Below, in pieces: positions 38,917-47,285 of a DNA stretch of 64,000 nucleotides. Under the pieces are notes generated by a model. It did not search any database. It was given only the letters and a program-made list of their open reading frames with translations, and was not told where the DNA came from. Both the position numbers and the translations under genes were made by a program. The stretch spans positions 3,146,001 through 3,210,000 of the forward strand of contig NZ_CP120742.1 in NCBI RefSeq assembly GCF_029581275.1. Reading direction: 5' to 3'. Each line of letters opens with the position of its first letter. The stretch's first letter is position 1. The DNA is from Micromonospora sp. WMMD1155 (GTDB taxonomy: Bacteria; Actinomycetota; Actinomycetes; Mycobacteriales; Micromonosporaceae).

Positions 38917-40158
38917 TCACGAGAGCTTCCCGTCGAGCTTGCCGAGCGCCTGACGCATCGCGTCGAGGTTGGCGTGAGCGTAGACCTTGAGCGTGATCTT
39001 CACGTCGGCGTGCCGAGCGATGGCCTGTACGACGTGCGGCGGGACGCCCAACCCCATCAGCAGCGATACGACGGTGTGTCGCAGATCATGTAGGCGAACA
39101 CCAGGCAGGCCGGCGGTTTCCCGAAGCCGGGCGAACGAACGGCTGAGGTTGGTGGGCTCCATCGGAGTGCCCCGTTCCGAGGGAAACACGAGATCGTGGT
39201 CCTCCCACACCTCGGCGAGGGTGGATCGCTCGGTCTGTTGCCGTTCCTGGTGTTCGAGGAGAGTGAGCCAGGTGACCTCGGGGAGCGGCAACACCGCCTC
39301 CGAGTCTTCGGTCTTGGCGTCCTGGACGTGGAGCTGCCCGGCGACCCGCTGCACGGTCTGCTGCACGCGTAGCGTGCCCTCATTCAAGTCGAGATCCGAC
39401 CAACGGAGGCCGACCAGCTCACCTCGACGAAGGCCCATGGTCGCCGCCACGACGTAGAGCGCATGGAGTCGGTGACCCGTAGCGGTATCCAAGATTTTTC
39501 GTACCTGGTCCACGGAGAGCCCTTTGCCGACCTTGTAGCGAGGCGACGGGATGCGAACCAGCTTGGCGACGTTGCGCGACACCAACTCTTCCCGCATGGC
39601 GTGTTGAAGCGCGTTGCGGAGCACGGCGTGCACGAATTGGATCTGGCGGGCGCTGGGGTAGTGCTGGCAGCAGCGGCCAACTGAGCAGCAGCGGCGTTCA
39701 ACCGGTCGGATCTTGTCGAGGCCGTTAGTGCAACAGAGGCACTTGCGGCGGAACTCGTCCATGAACGCCTTGACGTGCTGGACCTGCAACCCATCAAGGC
39801 GCTTGGTGCCGAGGGCCGGAACGATGTGCAGCCGCACCGCGCTTTCATACCCCCGAGCGGTGGTGCGCTTGAGATCGCTCACGTACGCGGACAGCCAATA
39901 GGGCAGGTAGTCCGCCAACTTCCAAGCACGGTCGGGAACGGGGATGCCGCGCTGCGAGCGGGACTTCAAGTCGACGAGCTTGCTGTGTGCTTCTTCCCAG
40001 GTCGCGCCGTAGACGAACTTGCGCTTACGGGTGCCGTCGGTGGTGAGCACATAAGCCTGCCCGACCCAACGGCCGTCGCTAGACCGCTGGTAGATCGAGC
40101 CTTCACCGTTGGGATTGCGACGGGCGGCGGACTGGCGTGGCTTGGTCTCTCTGGACAT
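38917..40158 (-). CDS. int: tyrosine recombinase/integrase of the AICE
   Basis: A 413-residue phage-type integrase. It has an N-terminal arm-binding region (GEGSIYQRSSDGRWVGQAYV), a SAM-like core-binding domain (LADYLPYWLSAYVSDLKRTTARGYESAVR), and a catalytic domain with Arg in MGLRRGELVGLRW, His-x-x-Arg in LHDLRHTVVSLL, His in ARHADVKIT and Tyr in LKVYAHA. A Cys-rich insert (CLCCTNG ... CCSVGRCCQ) inside the core-binding domain may hold zinc, a feature seen in pSAM2-like integrases. It recombines attP with the tRNA-Thr 3' end. The start ATG overlaps the xis stop by 4 bases. Confidence 0.95.
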   Translation of the reverse strand: MSRETKPRQSAARRNPNGEGSIYQRSSDGRWVGQAYVLTTDGTRKRKFVYGATWEEAHSKLVDLKSRSQRGIPVPDRAWKLADYLPYWLSAYVSDLKRTTARGYESAVRLHIVPALGTKRLDGLQVQHVKAFMDEFRRKCLCCTNGLDKIRPVERRCCSVGRCCQHYPSARQIQFVHAVLRNALQHAMREELVSRNVAKLVRIPSPRYKVGKGLSVDQVRKILDTATGHRLHALYVVAATMGLRRGELVGLRWSDLDLNEGTLRVQQTVQRVAGQLHVQDAKTEDSEAVLPLPEVTWLTLLEHQERQQTERSTLAEVWEDHDLVFPSERGTPMEPTNLSRSFARLRETAGLPGVRLHDLRHTVVSLLMGLGVPPHVVQAIARHADVKITLKVYAHANLDAMRQALGKLDGKLS

Positions 40159-40355
40159 CAGGCAGCTTCTTCCGTGAGCGTGGCGATGACTTCGTCGATG
40201 GCGACGGACGGGATGAGCCGGCGGCTTCCGACCTTGAAGGAGCGGAGGCGACCGGAGCGGATCAGGTCGTAGACGAGCGAACGACCGATGCCGAGCGCTT
40301 GGGCGGCTTCCTCCACACGCAGCACGCGAGGAGTAATCGGAGTGGGGGCGTCCAT
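40158..40355 (-). CDS. xis: excisionase (MerR/HTH_17-like)
   Basis: A 65-residue DNA-binding protein: VLRVEEAAQALGIGRSLVYDLIRSGRLRSFKVGSRRLIPSVAIDEVI is a compact helix-turn-helix of the excisionase/HTH_17 family. It overlaps int by ATGA and so is co-translated, the usual xis-int order. It should steer Int towards excision. Confidence 0.9.
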   Translation of the reverse strand: MDAPTPITPRVLRVEEAAQALGIGRSLVYDLIRSGRLRSFKVGSRRLIPSVAIDEVIATLTEEAA

Positions 40356-40386
40356 CGGTTGGCCTTCCTCGTGTGGCGTGGTCGGG

Positions 40387-42186
40387 TCAAGCGGCAACCG
40401 GTGCGGTGCCGGCCGGGGTGGTGCCGAGTTCGTGGGCGAGTTCTTCGCGGCCGGTAGTTCGTCGTTCGCGTGCCATGGCGGCGGCGGTGTTGGCGAGGAG
40501 TGCGTCTCCGGTGGTGTGCCAGCCGACGCCGGCGAAGGTGAGGGTGCCGACGATGAGCGTTGTGTCGTCTTCGTCGAGATGGTCGACGGCGCGGAGGGTG
40601 CCGGGTTGCTCGTCGGCCTGGTGCTCGTGCTCGTGGCGTCGGTAGGTGACGCGGGTGTCGCGCAGGAGTTGGAAGGTGACGGAGTATCGGCGGGCTTTGG
40701 TGAGGAAGTGGCCGCCGAAGCCGAGCATGTGCGCCCAGCGGCGCAGCCGGGCGTAAGGGTTGGTGGCCTGTGGTCTGCTGGCCGGTTGGGTGTCAAGGGC
40801 GGCTTGACGCGCGGCGACGCAGACGGGGCAGGCGGCGTAGCGGGTGTGGGTGCCGCAGTCGGGGCACTCCCAGGGCTTCACATAGCCGGGTGTGGGCCGG
40901 TGGTCCCGGGGCCGTTCCAAGAGTGGAAGCGGGGTGGTGGTGGGGCGGCCGGTGTGCCAGCAGGCGTTGATGAGGCGGGCGGTGTGGTCGCCGTCGGGGT
41001 CGGCGTAGTCGCCGATGCTGTCGGCGTCGAGCCTGACGGAGCGGTGCCCGGTTACCTCGGTGCTCTTAGTGGCGTACTTGGCAAGGTAGCCCGCGACCAT
41101 GCTGTCAGTGACCTCACCGTCTCCGGTCAGGCTGATGGGTCGGATGTCGAGGCCCTTGCCCGGGTCACCCCAAGCGATCGACCAGCCTTCGGGCCGGTCG
41201 GGATGAGTCGGGGTGGTGAAGGCGACCTGTTCGACGGCGGCGCGGATCGCGTCGTCGAGGTCGGCGACGGTGAAGGCGGCTGGTGATGGGATGACGGCGG
41301 TGGGGTCGTCGGGGTGGACGCCGTCGAGGCGGACCAGGGCGTGGAAGTGCACTGCTCCGCGTGCCTGGAACTCGGCCACTTTCCCGTGCGACAGCCGGAC
41401 CGGTGGGACGGTACGGATGTTCCCGGAGGCGCTGACGACGTGGACACGGGGGATGCCCCGGCGGCGGGCGAGTTTGGCGAGCCATCGTTCCGCGGCTTGC
41501 TTGGTGCGGTGCCACAGCTCTCCGGAGAACAGGTTCCACACGACTTGATGGGTGTGGTCGTAGCAGTCCAGGCACAACGGCTGCCCAAGCACCTGGTCCC
41601 CAACCTCGTGCCTAGCCCAGCAGACGGCGGGTCGGCCGTGTACGCAGAGGCCGGTGTCGCGGCGGGCGTGGCAGGGCTCGGCCCGGCAGTCACAGCGTTT
41701 GCGGTTGCCACAGGTGTGCCGCTTGACCGCCCGGGTGTGCACGGTCCCGAACGAGGGCGCGGTAAAGGTGGCGAACACGGCCGGATGGGAGGCAACCGTC
41801 TCGGGGACGCCTTTGCCGCCGATGAGGCCGGCGCGCAGGAGTTGGAAGGCGTCGCGTTGGTAGACGCCAGCGCAGGCGGGGCAGACGGTGGCGCGTCGGT
41901 TGCCGCAGGCGGTGTAGATCGCCGCATCCGGCATGGTGTCGGTGTGCCGCTGCTCCAACACCCGACCGGTGCCCTGCTCGACTGTGAGGAGGCTGCCGGC
42001 GAGGCGGATGGGTCGGGTGCACCCAGCGGCGGCGCGGACATGTTCCAGCCACCCGAAGTAGTCCGGGCGGGTGGCGCGGGTGAAGGCGGAACCAGTGGCG
42101 GTGTAGTCGTAGGTGGGGATGGTGTCGGCGTTCGAGCCCACACCCCGGGCCGAAGCGCGGGGTGTGAGGTCCAGCGTCGAGGCCAT
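40387..42186 (-). CDS. repSA: RepSA-type replication initiator
   Basis: A 599-residue rolling-circle initiator of the AICE RepSA type. It has several zinc-like Cys clusters (VCPACAGVY, HTCGNRKRCDCRAEPCHARR, CLDCYDH, WECPDCGTH ... CPVC), an HUH-like metal motif (AVHFHALVRLDG) and a candidate catalytic Tyr region (MVAGYLAKYATKSTE). It nicks the double-strand origin after excision to allow replication of the circular form. The ATG at 42186 overlaps the preceding small gene by 4 bases (ATGA); the longer frame upstream is not needed. Confidence 0.88.
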   Translation of the reverse strand: MASTLDLTPRASARGVGSNADTIPTYDYTATGSAFTRATRPDYFGWLEHVRAAAGCTRPIRLAGSLLTVEQGTGRVLEQRHTDTMPDAAIYTACGNRRATVCPACAGVYQRDAFQLLRAGLIGGKGVPETVASHPAVFATFTAPSFGTVHTRAVKRHTCGNRKRCDCRAEPCHARRDTGLCVHGRPAVCWARHEVGDQVLGQPLCLDCYDHTHQVVWNLFSGELWHRTKQAAERWLAKLARRRGIPRVHVVSASGNIRTVPPVRLSHGKVAEFQARGAVHFHALVRLDGVHPDDPTAVIPSPAAFTVADLDDAIRAAVEQVAFTTPTHPDRPEGWSIAWGDPGKGLDIRPISLTGDGEVTDSMVAGYLAKYATKSTEVTGHRSVRLDADSIGDYADPDGDHTARLINACWHTGRPTTTPLPLLERPRDHRPTPGYVKPWECPDCGTHTRYAACPVCVAARQAALDTQPASRPQATNPYARLRRWAHMLGFGGHFLTKARRYSVTFQLLRDTRVTYRRHEHEHQADEQPGTLRAVDHLDEDDTTLIVGTLTFAGVGWHTTGDALLANTAAAMARERRTTGREELAHELGTTPAGTAPVAA

Positions 42187-42455
42187 CAGCCGCCAACCCC
42201 AGTGGTGGGTTGGCGGGTGGTGATGGTGTGTTCGGTGACGATGACTCGGCAGGCGCTGCACTGGCGCTTGACCGGTTCGTGCCGACGGCACGGAATCAGG
42301 GCGGTGGTGTCACCGCAGCGGATGGTGACCGGTGCCCGACAGGGACCACCAGGGATGACGTCGACCAGGGTCCGGCGAATGTCGAACGGGTGGGCGTCGG
42401 GGTAGGCGGGGCAGGTGTGGGTGACCTGCTCGATGTCGACCAAGACGATGGTCAT
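42186..42455 (-). CDS. small Cys-rich AICE protein
   Basis: An 89-residue protein of unknown function. Cysteines in HTCPAYPDAH, GGPCRAPVTIRCG, IPCRRHEP and RQCSACRV suggest one or two zinc ribbons. It overlaps repSA (downstream) and the DUF2637 gene (upstream) by ATGA junctions, so it is translated in a fixed chain with them. Its neighbours suggest a helper role in replication or spread. Confidence 0.7.
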   Translation of the reverse strand: MTIVLVDIEQVTHTCPAYPDAHPFDIRRTLVDVIPGGPCRAPVTIRCGDTTALIPCRRHEPVKRQCSACRVIVTEHTITTRQPTTGVGG

Positions 42456-43171
42456 CGCGCACCCCGGGGGATGGTGGCGAGGAGCTTCCCGGCGATGACC
42501 GTGCTGACGTCGAGGCGGTCGGCCAGCTCGTCAGGGGTGATGGGTTGCCCGGTGGCTTGTTCGTGTTGCACGGCCGCGAAACGGGCGGTAGGCAGCAGGT
42601 GGGCGGGGACGTCGACCGGCTCCGAGGCCGGCAAGGTGACGGGCTCCGGCTCAACGGCCGGGGTCGGCTCGGGGGCCGGGGTGATGGCGGCCGGTGGTGC
42701 CAGCTCGGTGGTGACCTGCTCGGCCACCTGAACGCGGATCGGCCCCATCGGCTCAGGAGCCGGTGCCATGGGTTGCGGGGTGGGTGCGGGGGCGAGGACG
42801 AGTTTGACCAGGGCCATAAACGCCAGCGCGGGAACCGCCGAGAGGAGCCACCCGGACGGCCCGGGTTTGGCAACGGCGAGTTGGGCGGCGAGGGAGAGGC
42901 CGGCGGCGGCAACGAGCAGGACCATCGGGTACCCGATGGGTGCGCCGGTCCGGCGGCGTCGGCGGATGGTGAGTAGGGCGGCGATGGGGACGAGTTCGGA
43001 GATGACGGCGTTGGCCCAGCCGAACCATCCCGGGGTGTTGTCCGGGCTGTTAGCCATGGTCCAGTCGTGAACGTGAGTGAACGAGGCGGCCCCGGCGGAG
43101 CCACCGACGGCAATGAGGATGAGGACCAGGACCAGGCCCTCAAGGCGAGTGCCGGCAGGTTCGCGGTTCAT
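42452..43171 (-). CDS. DUF2637-like membrane protein (Spd-type)
   Basis: A 239-residue protein. Four hydrophobic segments (LEGLVLVLILIAVGGSAGAASF; WANAVISELVPIAALLTI; PMVLLVAAAGLSLAAQLAVA; WLLSAVPALAFMALVKLVL) lie in the first 130 residues, followed by a Pro/Ala/Glu-rich linker and a C-terminal HTH-like segment (TPDELADRLDVSTVIAGKLLATI). DUF2637 proteins are typical of AICEs and streptomycete plasmids, where membrane 'spread' proteins aid movement of DNA through septa. ATGA overlaps on both sides. Confidence 0.78.
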   Translation of the reverse strand: MNREPAGTRLEGLVLVLILIAVGGSAGAASFTHVHDWTMANSPDNTPGWFGWANAVISELVPIAALLTIRRRRRTGAPIGYPMVLLVAAAGLSLAAQLAVAKPGPSGWLLSAVPALAFMALVKLVLAPAPTPQPMAPAPEPMGPIRVQVAEQVTTELAPPAAITPAPEPTPAVEPEPVTLPASEPVDVPAHLLPTARFAAVQHEQATGQPITPDELADRLDVSTVIAGKLLATIPRGAR

Positions 43172-43242
43172 CGGACGCCGCCCATATAGGCCATGGCGAT
43201 GCCGATGAGCAAGATGACGGCGAAGGTGATCAGGACAGCCAT
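43168..43242 (-). CDS. 24-residue single-helix membrane microprotein
   Basis: A 24-residue ORF (MAVLITFAVILLIGIAMAYM then GGVR) that is almost one membrane helix. Support: GGAGG 7 bases before the ATG, its start shares an A with the preceding stop (TAATG), and its stop overlaps the next ATG by 4 bases (ATGA). It therefore fits exactly into the chain of coupled AICE genes between the RRQRL-type and DUF2637 genes. It probably works in the membrane with the DUF2637 protein. Usual gene finders skip it because of its length. Confidence 0.7.
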   Translation of the reverse strand: MAVLITFAVILLIGIAMAYMGGVR

Positions 43243-43646
43243 TAGTGGCCTCCGTGGCAGTCGAGGCAGCAGCCGTAGCGGCGGGGGATGTAGTAGGGCT
43301 TCACCTGCTCGCAGTGCCGGCAGGTGCGGCGAGCGAGCAGGGCTTTGGCGATGGCCTCCCGCTGCGCAGGGGTAGCGGTCCGCTTGGGTGCGGCGAGGTC
43401 AGTGCGGTAGAGATAGGCGACCCGCCTGTTTTTGCGGTGCCGCCAATAGATCTGCGCGACAGGGTCGTGCCCTCCGGGGCGAAGGCCGGCGGCGCGCAGT
43501 TGCCGCAGGGTGGCCAGCCCGTCAGGTGCGCCTTGGTAGGGGAAGGTGGGGAACCCGTAGCGGGTGCCGAGCGGGTCGTAGAACTCGACCCGGATGCCAG
43601 TGCGTTCAGCGAGGTTGTCGAGGTCGCGGCTGCGCAGGTCAGTCAT
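43242..43646 (-). CDS. RRQRL-type zinc-binding AICE protein
   Basis: A 134-residue protein. N-terminal [38 protein letters not shown], then YLYRTDLAAPKRTATPAQREA and a zinc ribbon CRHCEQVKPYYIPRRYGCCLDC. This layout matches the small 'RRQRL motif-containing zinc-binding' proteins that recur in actinomycete AICEs next to spd genes. The biochemical role is unknown. ATGA overlap with the HTH gene upstream. Confidence 0.75.
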   Translation of the reverse strand: MTDLRSRDLDNLAERTGIRVEFYDPLGTRYGFPTFPYQGAPDGLATLRQLRAAGLRPGGHDPVAQIYWRHRKNRRVAYLYRTDLAAPKRTATPAQREAIAKALLARRTCRHCEQVKPYYIPRRYGCCLDCHGGH

Positions 43647-43945
43647 GGCTTGTCACCACCCCAGCGCTGCTGGGCAGCCTGACGGGAGATGCCGAGGCGA
43701 GAGCCGATCTCGGCCCAGGAGTAGCCGAAGGCCCGCAGACCGATCACGGCTTCGCCGATGGCGTCGTCGATGACGGAGGAGAGGGCGATGAGGTCGCGGA
43801 GGGCTTCAACGTCTCCGGTGGCGACGCGACGGCCGTGGGCGCGGATGATGCGCCGAGCGAACGAGGCGAAGGCGTCGTTCTCGACGACGTCCCGACGCCG
43901 TTGCCGGGGCAGGTTGGGCGTCAAGGTCTTCTTGACGGTGTTCAT
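43643..43945 (-). CDS. small helix-turn-helix protein of the AICE
   Basis: A 100-residue protein with a basic N-terminus (TVKKTLTPNLPRQRRRDVV) and a C-terminal sigma-factor-like helix-turn-helix (GLRAFGYSWAEIGSRLGISRQAAQQRWG). It may regulate the transfer operon. The ATG at 43945 overlaps the upstream DUF6197 stop by 4 bases. Confidence 0.72.
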   Translation of the reverse strand: MNTVKKTLTPNLPRQRRRDVVENDAFASFARRIIRAHGRRVATGDVEALRDLIALSSVIDDAIGEAVIGLRAFGYSWAEIGSRLGISRQAAQQRWGGDKP

Positions 43946-44382
43946 CGGATCTCCCCTTCCGCCTTGCGGAGGGAGTCCCACTCGGTGGCAGCCGCCTCAA
44001 GGGCGGTGATGACCTGCTCGGCGGCGCGGGTCGGGTCGTCGTTCCACGAGTACGGGGAGGTGTGCTCGTCGAGCAGGTAGCCGTCCTCGTCGACGAAGAA
44101 CATCGGCGCGGTGGTGTCGAGGTAGTCGACAAACACGCCCAGCGCGTTCAGGTAGTCGGCGAGAGCGTCGGGGTCGAGCTGGGAGAAGTGCTCGACACGG
44201 TGTCCGGCGCAGGCGATGCCGATGGCCCCGGCGGCGCAGGCCGGCGGGGTGAGGGTGTCGGTGGTGTGGGCGTAGTAGGTGCCCTGGTGCCAGCCGTGGC
44301 GGCGCAGGTAGAGGGCAGCCATCCGCAGCAGGTCAGCAGGTGTGACCGGTGCTGCGGTGGGTGGGTTCTGGGTAGCCTTCAT
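43942..44382 (-). CDS. DUF6197 family protein
   Basis: A 146-residue protein: LLRMAALYLRRHGWHQGTYY, CAAGAIGIACAG, a middle with many acidic residues (FFVDEDGYLLDEHTSPYSWNDDPTRAAEQVITALEAAA). This is the DUF6197 pattern of small proteins common in actinobacterial mobile elements. Function unknown. The ATG at 44382 has AAAGGA 9 bases upstream, so it may begin a sub-operon after an 85-base gap. Confidence 0.7.
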   Translation of the reverse strand: MKATQNPPTAAPVTPADLLRMAALYLRRHGWHQGTYYAHTTDTLTPPACAAGAIGIACAGHRVEHFSQLDPDALADYLNALGVFVDYLDTTAPMFFVDEDGYLLDEHTSPYSWNDDPTRAAEQVITALEAAATEWDSLRKAEGEIR

Positions 44383-44467
44383 GGCAACCACGTCCTTTCG
44401 AGGTTGTTGGTGGAGGTCGGCAGGACCGGTAGTTGCTGCCAGGCGAAGTCCCGGTCCTGTCGGCCGA

Positions 44468-44677
44468 TCAGTGAGTGCGCAGCCGCAGGTAGCGGCGGTG
44501 GCGGTTGTCGTCGCCGCCCATCGGGGTCGGCGGGGACAGGTAGACGAGTCGGCCGCTGGCCGAGGCGGCACGGACCATCACCGCGATGTCCTCGGGACGG
44601 CCGATGACCCACAGTTCGGTGAACTGGGCGGCCCGCTGGTTGTTGGCCTTGGCGTAGGCGCGCTCGCGGGTGGTCAT
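44468..44677 (-). CDS. 69-residue AICE protein of unknown function
   Basis: A basic N-terminal helix (TTRERAYAKANNQRAAQFTELW) is followed by VIGRPEDIAVMVRAASASGRLVYLSPP and a basic tail with RHRRYLRLRTH. The ATG at 44677 overlaps the FtsK-like gene stop by 4 bases, which supports translation. I do not recognise the family. Confidence 0.65.
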   Translation of the reverse strand: MTTRERAYAKANNQRAAQFTELWVIGRPEDIAVMVRAASASGRLVYLSPPTPMGGDDNRHRRYLRLRTH

Positions 44678-45546
44678 GCCGCGATCCCGAAGTCGACGTG
44701 AGTGAGGTCCGGAACCCGGTCCGGTAACCGGCGGGGTCGCCGGATCCAAGCGGCGTAATCGGCGATGCCGGCGATCTGGGCATCGGACAGGTAGGCGACC
44801 TTGATGCGGCGGGGGATGCCGCCTTCGGCGATGAGATAGGCCGCGCCCTGGTTGCTGGGCGAGATGTCGGTAGCGGAGTAGCCCTGCTCGGCCCAGCCGT
44901 GACCAAGGACGATGTTCGAGCTGTTAGGGGTGGTGCAGCGGAAAGCGGCCCGGTAGCCGAACAGGTCCCGCAGGCTAGTGGGGATGATGTCGAACGACGG
45001 CCGTTGAGTCGCGGCGACGACGGGAATGCCGGCCGCACGGCCTCGGGCGACGAGGTCGCGCAGGAGCGCGACGAACTCTTCCTGCTCTTGCTTGGCACCG
45101 ACGGTGGCGGAGTAGAAGGCGATCTCGTCGACGAGGACGGTGATGACCGACAGGTTGTCGGCGGCGGTGAGTTTGCGGCGCCCGTGGGCGCGGAGCCAGG
45201 CGTAGCGGTTGTTCATCACCTGCTGGAGCCGTCGAAGGACGGTCAGGGCGGCGGTGATGTCGGGGCCGATGAAGGCGTCGGCGCAGTCTTCCCACTGGCC
45301 GAGTTCGACGAGCTTGCCGTCCAGGAGGACGAGGCGGGAGTCGACGGCGAGGGCGGCGTGGGCGGCGATGGCGTTGAGCAGGCCGCTTTTGCCTCCGCCG
45401 GGTTCGCCGCCGGCGAGGAGGTTGCGGTAGGCGAGGGTGATGTAGACGGGCTGACCGAATTCGTCGATGCCGACGAAGATGGGGTCGAACATCGACAGGC
45501 CAGGCCCCACCGGAACCCCCGCAGCGGGGTCGGTTGTGGTGGTCAT
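44674..45546 (-). CDS. traSA: FtsK/SpoIIIE-like conjugal DNA translocase (TraSA type)
   Basis: A 290-residue soluble motor domain: Walker A GGEPGGGKSGLLNA, Walker B ITVLVDEIAFY, RGRAAGIPVVAATQRPSFDIIPTSLRDLFGYRAAFRC (sensor/arginine region) and SNIVLGHGWAEQGYSATDI. It resembles the motor domain of TraSA/TraB, which pumps double-stranded DNA between cells without a relaxase. It has no membrane helices of its own; the membrane protein encoded just upstream at 45633 may supply them. The ATG at 45546 has only GGAGGG-type purines upstream (45552-45560 region). Confidence 0.9.
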   Translation of the reverse strand: MTTTTDPAAGVPVGPGLSMFDPIFVGIDEFGQPVYITLAYRNLLAGGEPGGGKSGLLNAIAAHAALAVDSRLVLLDGKLVELGQWEDCADAFIGPDITAALTVLRRLQQVMNNRYAWLRAHGRRKLTAADNLSVITVLVDEIAFYSATVGAKQEQEEFVALLRDLVARGRAAGIPVVAATQRPSFDIIPTSLRDLFGYRAAFRCTTPNSSNIVLGHGWAEQGYSATDISPSNQGAAYLIAEGGIPRRIKVAYLSDAQIAGIADYAAWIRRPRRLPDRVPDLTHVDFGIAA

Positions 45547-45632
45547 TGGGTGCCCTCCTTGGGCGGTAGGTGGGCGCGGGAAGCCACACGAACGAGCCGC
45601 AAGAGGCTCCCCGCGTCCGGGCGATGGGTGGG

Positions 45633-46556
45633 TTAGATCCAGTCGGAGACGTCCTCGGCGTCGGTTGCCGAGGAAGCCGCGGGCTTGCTGCCGTTGGCGG
45701 TGGTGGCCGGCTTCTTGGGCTGGGCCGGCAGAGTGATGGTGGGTGCGTCGACGTCGGGCAAGTCCAGGGCCGTGGGGATCACCGGGGCGGGCCGGTCGGC
45801 GGTGGGGGTGTCCGGGTTGATGACGTCGACCAGCGGCGAGTTCACCTGGGCGGTGAGGACTTCGCGGCGTTTGATGTCGAACCGCAGGTAGGCGGCGTTG
45901 CCGTCCGAGGCGCGTTCGACCAGGGCGGTCGAGGCGTGGCAGGTGACGGCGATCTTGTCGAGGCGGCCTTCCAGGTCGGCCATGGACAGGCCGGGGCGCA
46001 GGTAGACCCAGACCCGCTCACCGACCGGGGTGGGGCGAGCCCAGAGGATCAGCGGGAGGCTGCCGGACTGGTTGGCGATGATGAACTGCGCGAAGCACAC
46101 GCGCAGCCGATGCCGCACCACGAGGCACCACGCCCAGGCCACGACCTGGCGGCGGATGGTGTGGTTGGCGGCGGGGACGCCGACGACCAGGGCGACCACG
46201 AGCAGGGTCACCAGGGTCGGGGTGTGGTTGGCGAGCTGCACCCAGAAGGTGAGCAGCAGGACCGTGAGCACGATTTCGGTGCTCCACCACCACAGCAGCC
46301 GGATAACCGGCCAGATCCGCACCAGCACCCAGGCCAGAGCACCACACGGGATGCCGATGAGAGCGCCGACGAACACGGCAAGGATCGGGTGGATGGAAGA
46401 AGCGGCCACCACGGCCGAGAGGAGGCCGACGATGACCGCCGTGAGGACGAACGCCAACCGGGCGTTGCGGGCCGAGGAACGGTGGACCTTGGCCTCGATG
46501 ACCGTCACCGTTCCGGATCTGCCGCCGAAGGGACGGCGGGGGCTAGACTTGGACAC
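45633..46556 (-). CDS. membrane partner of the FtsK-like translocase
   Basis: A 307-residue protein. Four hydrophobic helices lie between residues about 32 and 120 (NARLAFVLTAVIVGLLSAVVAA; ILAVFVGALIGIPCGALAWVLV; EIVLTVLLLTFWVQLA; LVTLLVVALVVGVPAA). A soluble domain follows (VWVYLRPGLSMADLEGRLDKIAVTCHASTALVE ... AAYLRFDIKRREVL), similar to the part preceding the motor in FtsK-like transfer proteins, and then a Pro-rich tail. The transfer ATPase thus appears split into membrane and motor proteins. The GTG at 46556 has GGGAGGA 6 bases upstream. Confidence 0.75.
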   Translation of the reverse strand: MSKSSPRRPFGGRSGTVTVIEAKVHRSSARNARLAFVLTAVIVGLLSAVVAASSIHPILAVFVGALIGIPCGALAWVLVRIWPVIRLLWWWSTEIVLTVLLLTFWVQLANHTPTLVTLLVVALVVGVPAANHTIRRQVVAWAWCLVVRHRLRVCFAQFIIANQSGSLPLILWARPTPVGERVWVYLRPGLSMADLEGRLDKIAVTCHASTALVERASDGNAAYLRFDIKRREVLTAQVNSPLVDVINPDTPTADRPAPVIPTALDLPDVDAPTITLPAQPKKPATTANGSKPAASSATDAEDVSDWI

Positions 46557-46613
46557 GACGAGTCCTCCCAATCGCGAGTTGGGGTGGATGAGTGGAGGGC
46601 ACGGGGTCGGCAG

Positions 46614-46700
46614 ATGTAGGAGTCGGACCGACCCCGCGCCAGCTCTTGCGGGAGGTGCCACCACCACTGGTGGTGACGGGCCGGGAATGTAGGAGTCGGA
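46614..46700 (-). promoter_or_regulatory. duplicated 14-bp element and short palindrome upstream of the transfer operon
   Basis: On the minus strand TCCGACTCCTACAT occurs twice (46687-46700 and 46614-46627), 73 bases apart, each ending in a TACAT that resembles a -10 hexamer. Between them is a near-palindrome CACCACCACTGGTGGTG (about 46664-46680). The layout suggests tandem promoters under one operator controlling the transfer genes downstream. No KorSA-type GntR gene is in the element, so the regulator may be the XRE-DUF5919 or the HTH protein. Confidence 0.5.
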
Positions 46701-46788
46701 ACCACTCCCGGACCATGAATCTCAGCGGACCATCGGCCGCTTTCCTGCGTCAGACACCAGGGCTCACACAGAGCGGTGAGCGAGGGAC

Positions 46789-47109
46789 CTACTTCGCCGC
46801 CGAGTTACCAGCCTTCGGCTTCAGCGAGATCGCACGGAACGCGACGCCGTTACGCCCGTTGGTTGCCCACGGAATAGCCTCCAACTGCTCGACAGCGACG
46901 AGCTGTCCCACCGTCACGCCCGGCTTCTCACCCGCCGTGGTGATGGTGATGATCTCGCCGCCAGTCTCGTCGAGCACGAAGACCTGGGTCGACCACATGA
47001 GCCGGCCAGTGTTCTTCTCCGACCGCTGATTGCCGTTCTGGTCGTTCTTCGGCTCCGGGTCCCTCGTCACCTGAACCTGCTTGCTCTGGATGTCCACGTA
47101 CAACTTCAC
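46789..47109 (-). CDS. small AICE protein, possibly OB-fold
   Basis: A 106-residue protein built of beta strands (MKLYVDIQSKQVQVTRDP, RLMWSTQVFVLDETGGEIITITTAG, VTVGQLVAVEQLEAIPW, GVAFRAISLKPK) with no helices of note. The pattern suggests a small beta-barrel such as an OB-fold; single-strand DNA binding would suit an element that replicates by rolling circle (inference only). The start is GTG at 47109 with AGGAGGT 6 bases upstream. It is divergent from the XRE-DUF5919 gene. Confidence 0.65.
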   Translation of the reverse strand: MKLYVDIQSKQVQVTRDPEPKNDQNGNQRSEKNTGRLMWSTQVFVLDETGGEIITITTAGEKPGVTVGQLVAVEQLEAIPWATNGRNGVAFRAISLKPKAGNSAAK

Positions 47110-47285
47110 GACAAACCTCCTGGGTCTTTGGCCAGGGCTTGAGCTAGTCCCCGGTGGACTGTTGCTCGTGGCCTCTGTGGATAAGGCTCCCGCTTTCCAG
47201 AGGACGACCCATCCGATGGGCTAGACGACTGGGGACGTCTCGGCTAACCTCAACTCGTCCCTAGTTGTCCCTTGAGGAGTGTCGG
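47110..47285. promoter_or_regulatory. divergent control region with 10-bp direct repeat
   Basis: The 176-base gap between the GTG at 47109 and the ATG at 47286 contains the direct repeat ACTCGTCCCT/AGTTGTCCCT at 47253-47272, directly before the GAGGAG ribosome site of the XRE gene. Further GTCCC/GGGAC motifs occur at about 47145 and 47230. Two repeats one helical turn apart suggest an XRE dimer site for autoregulation. Confidence 0.45.
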
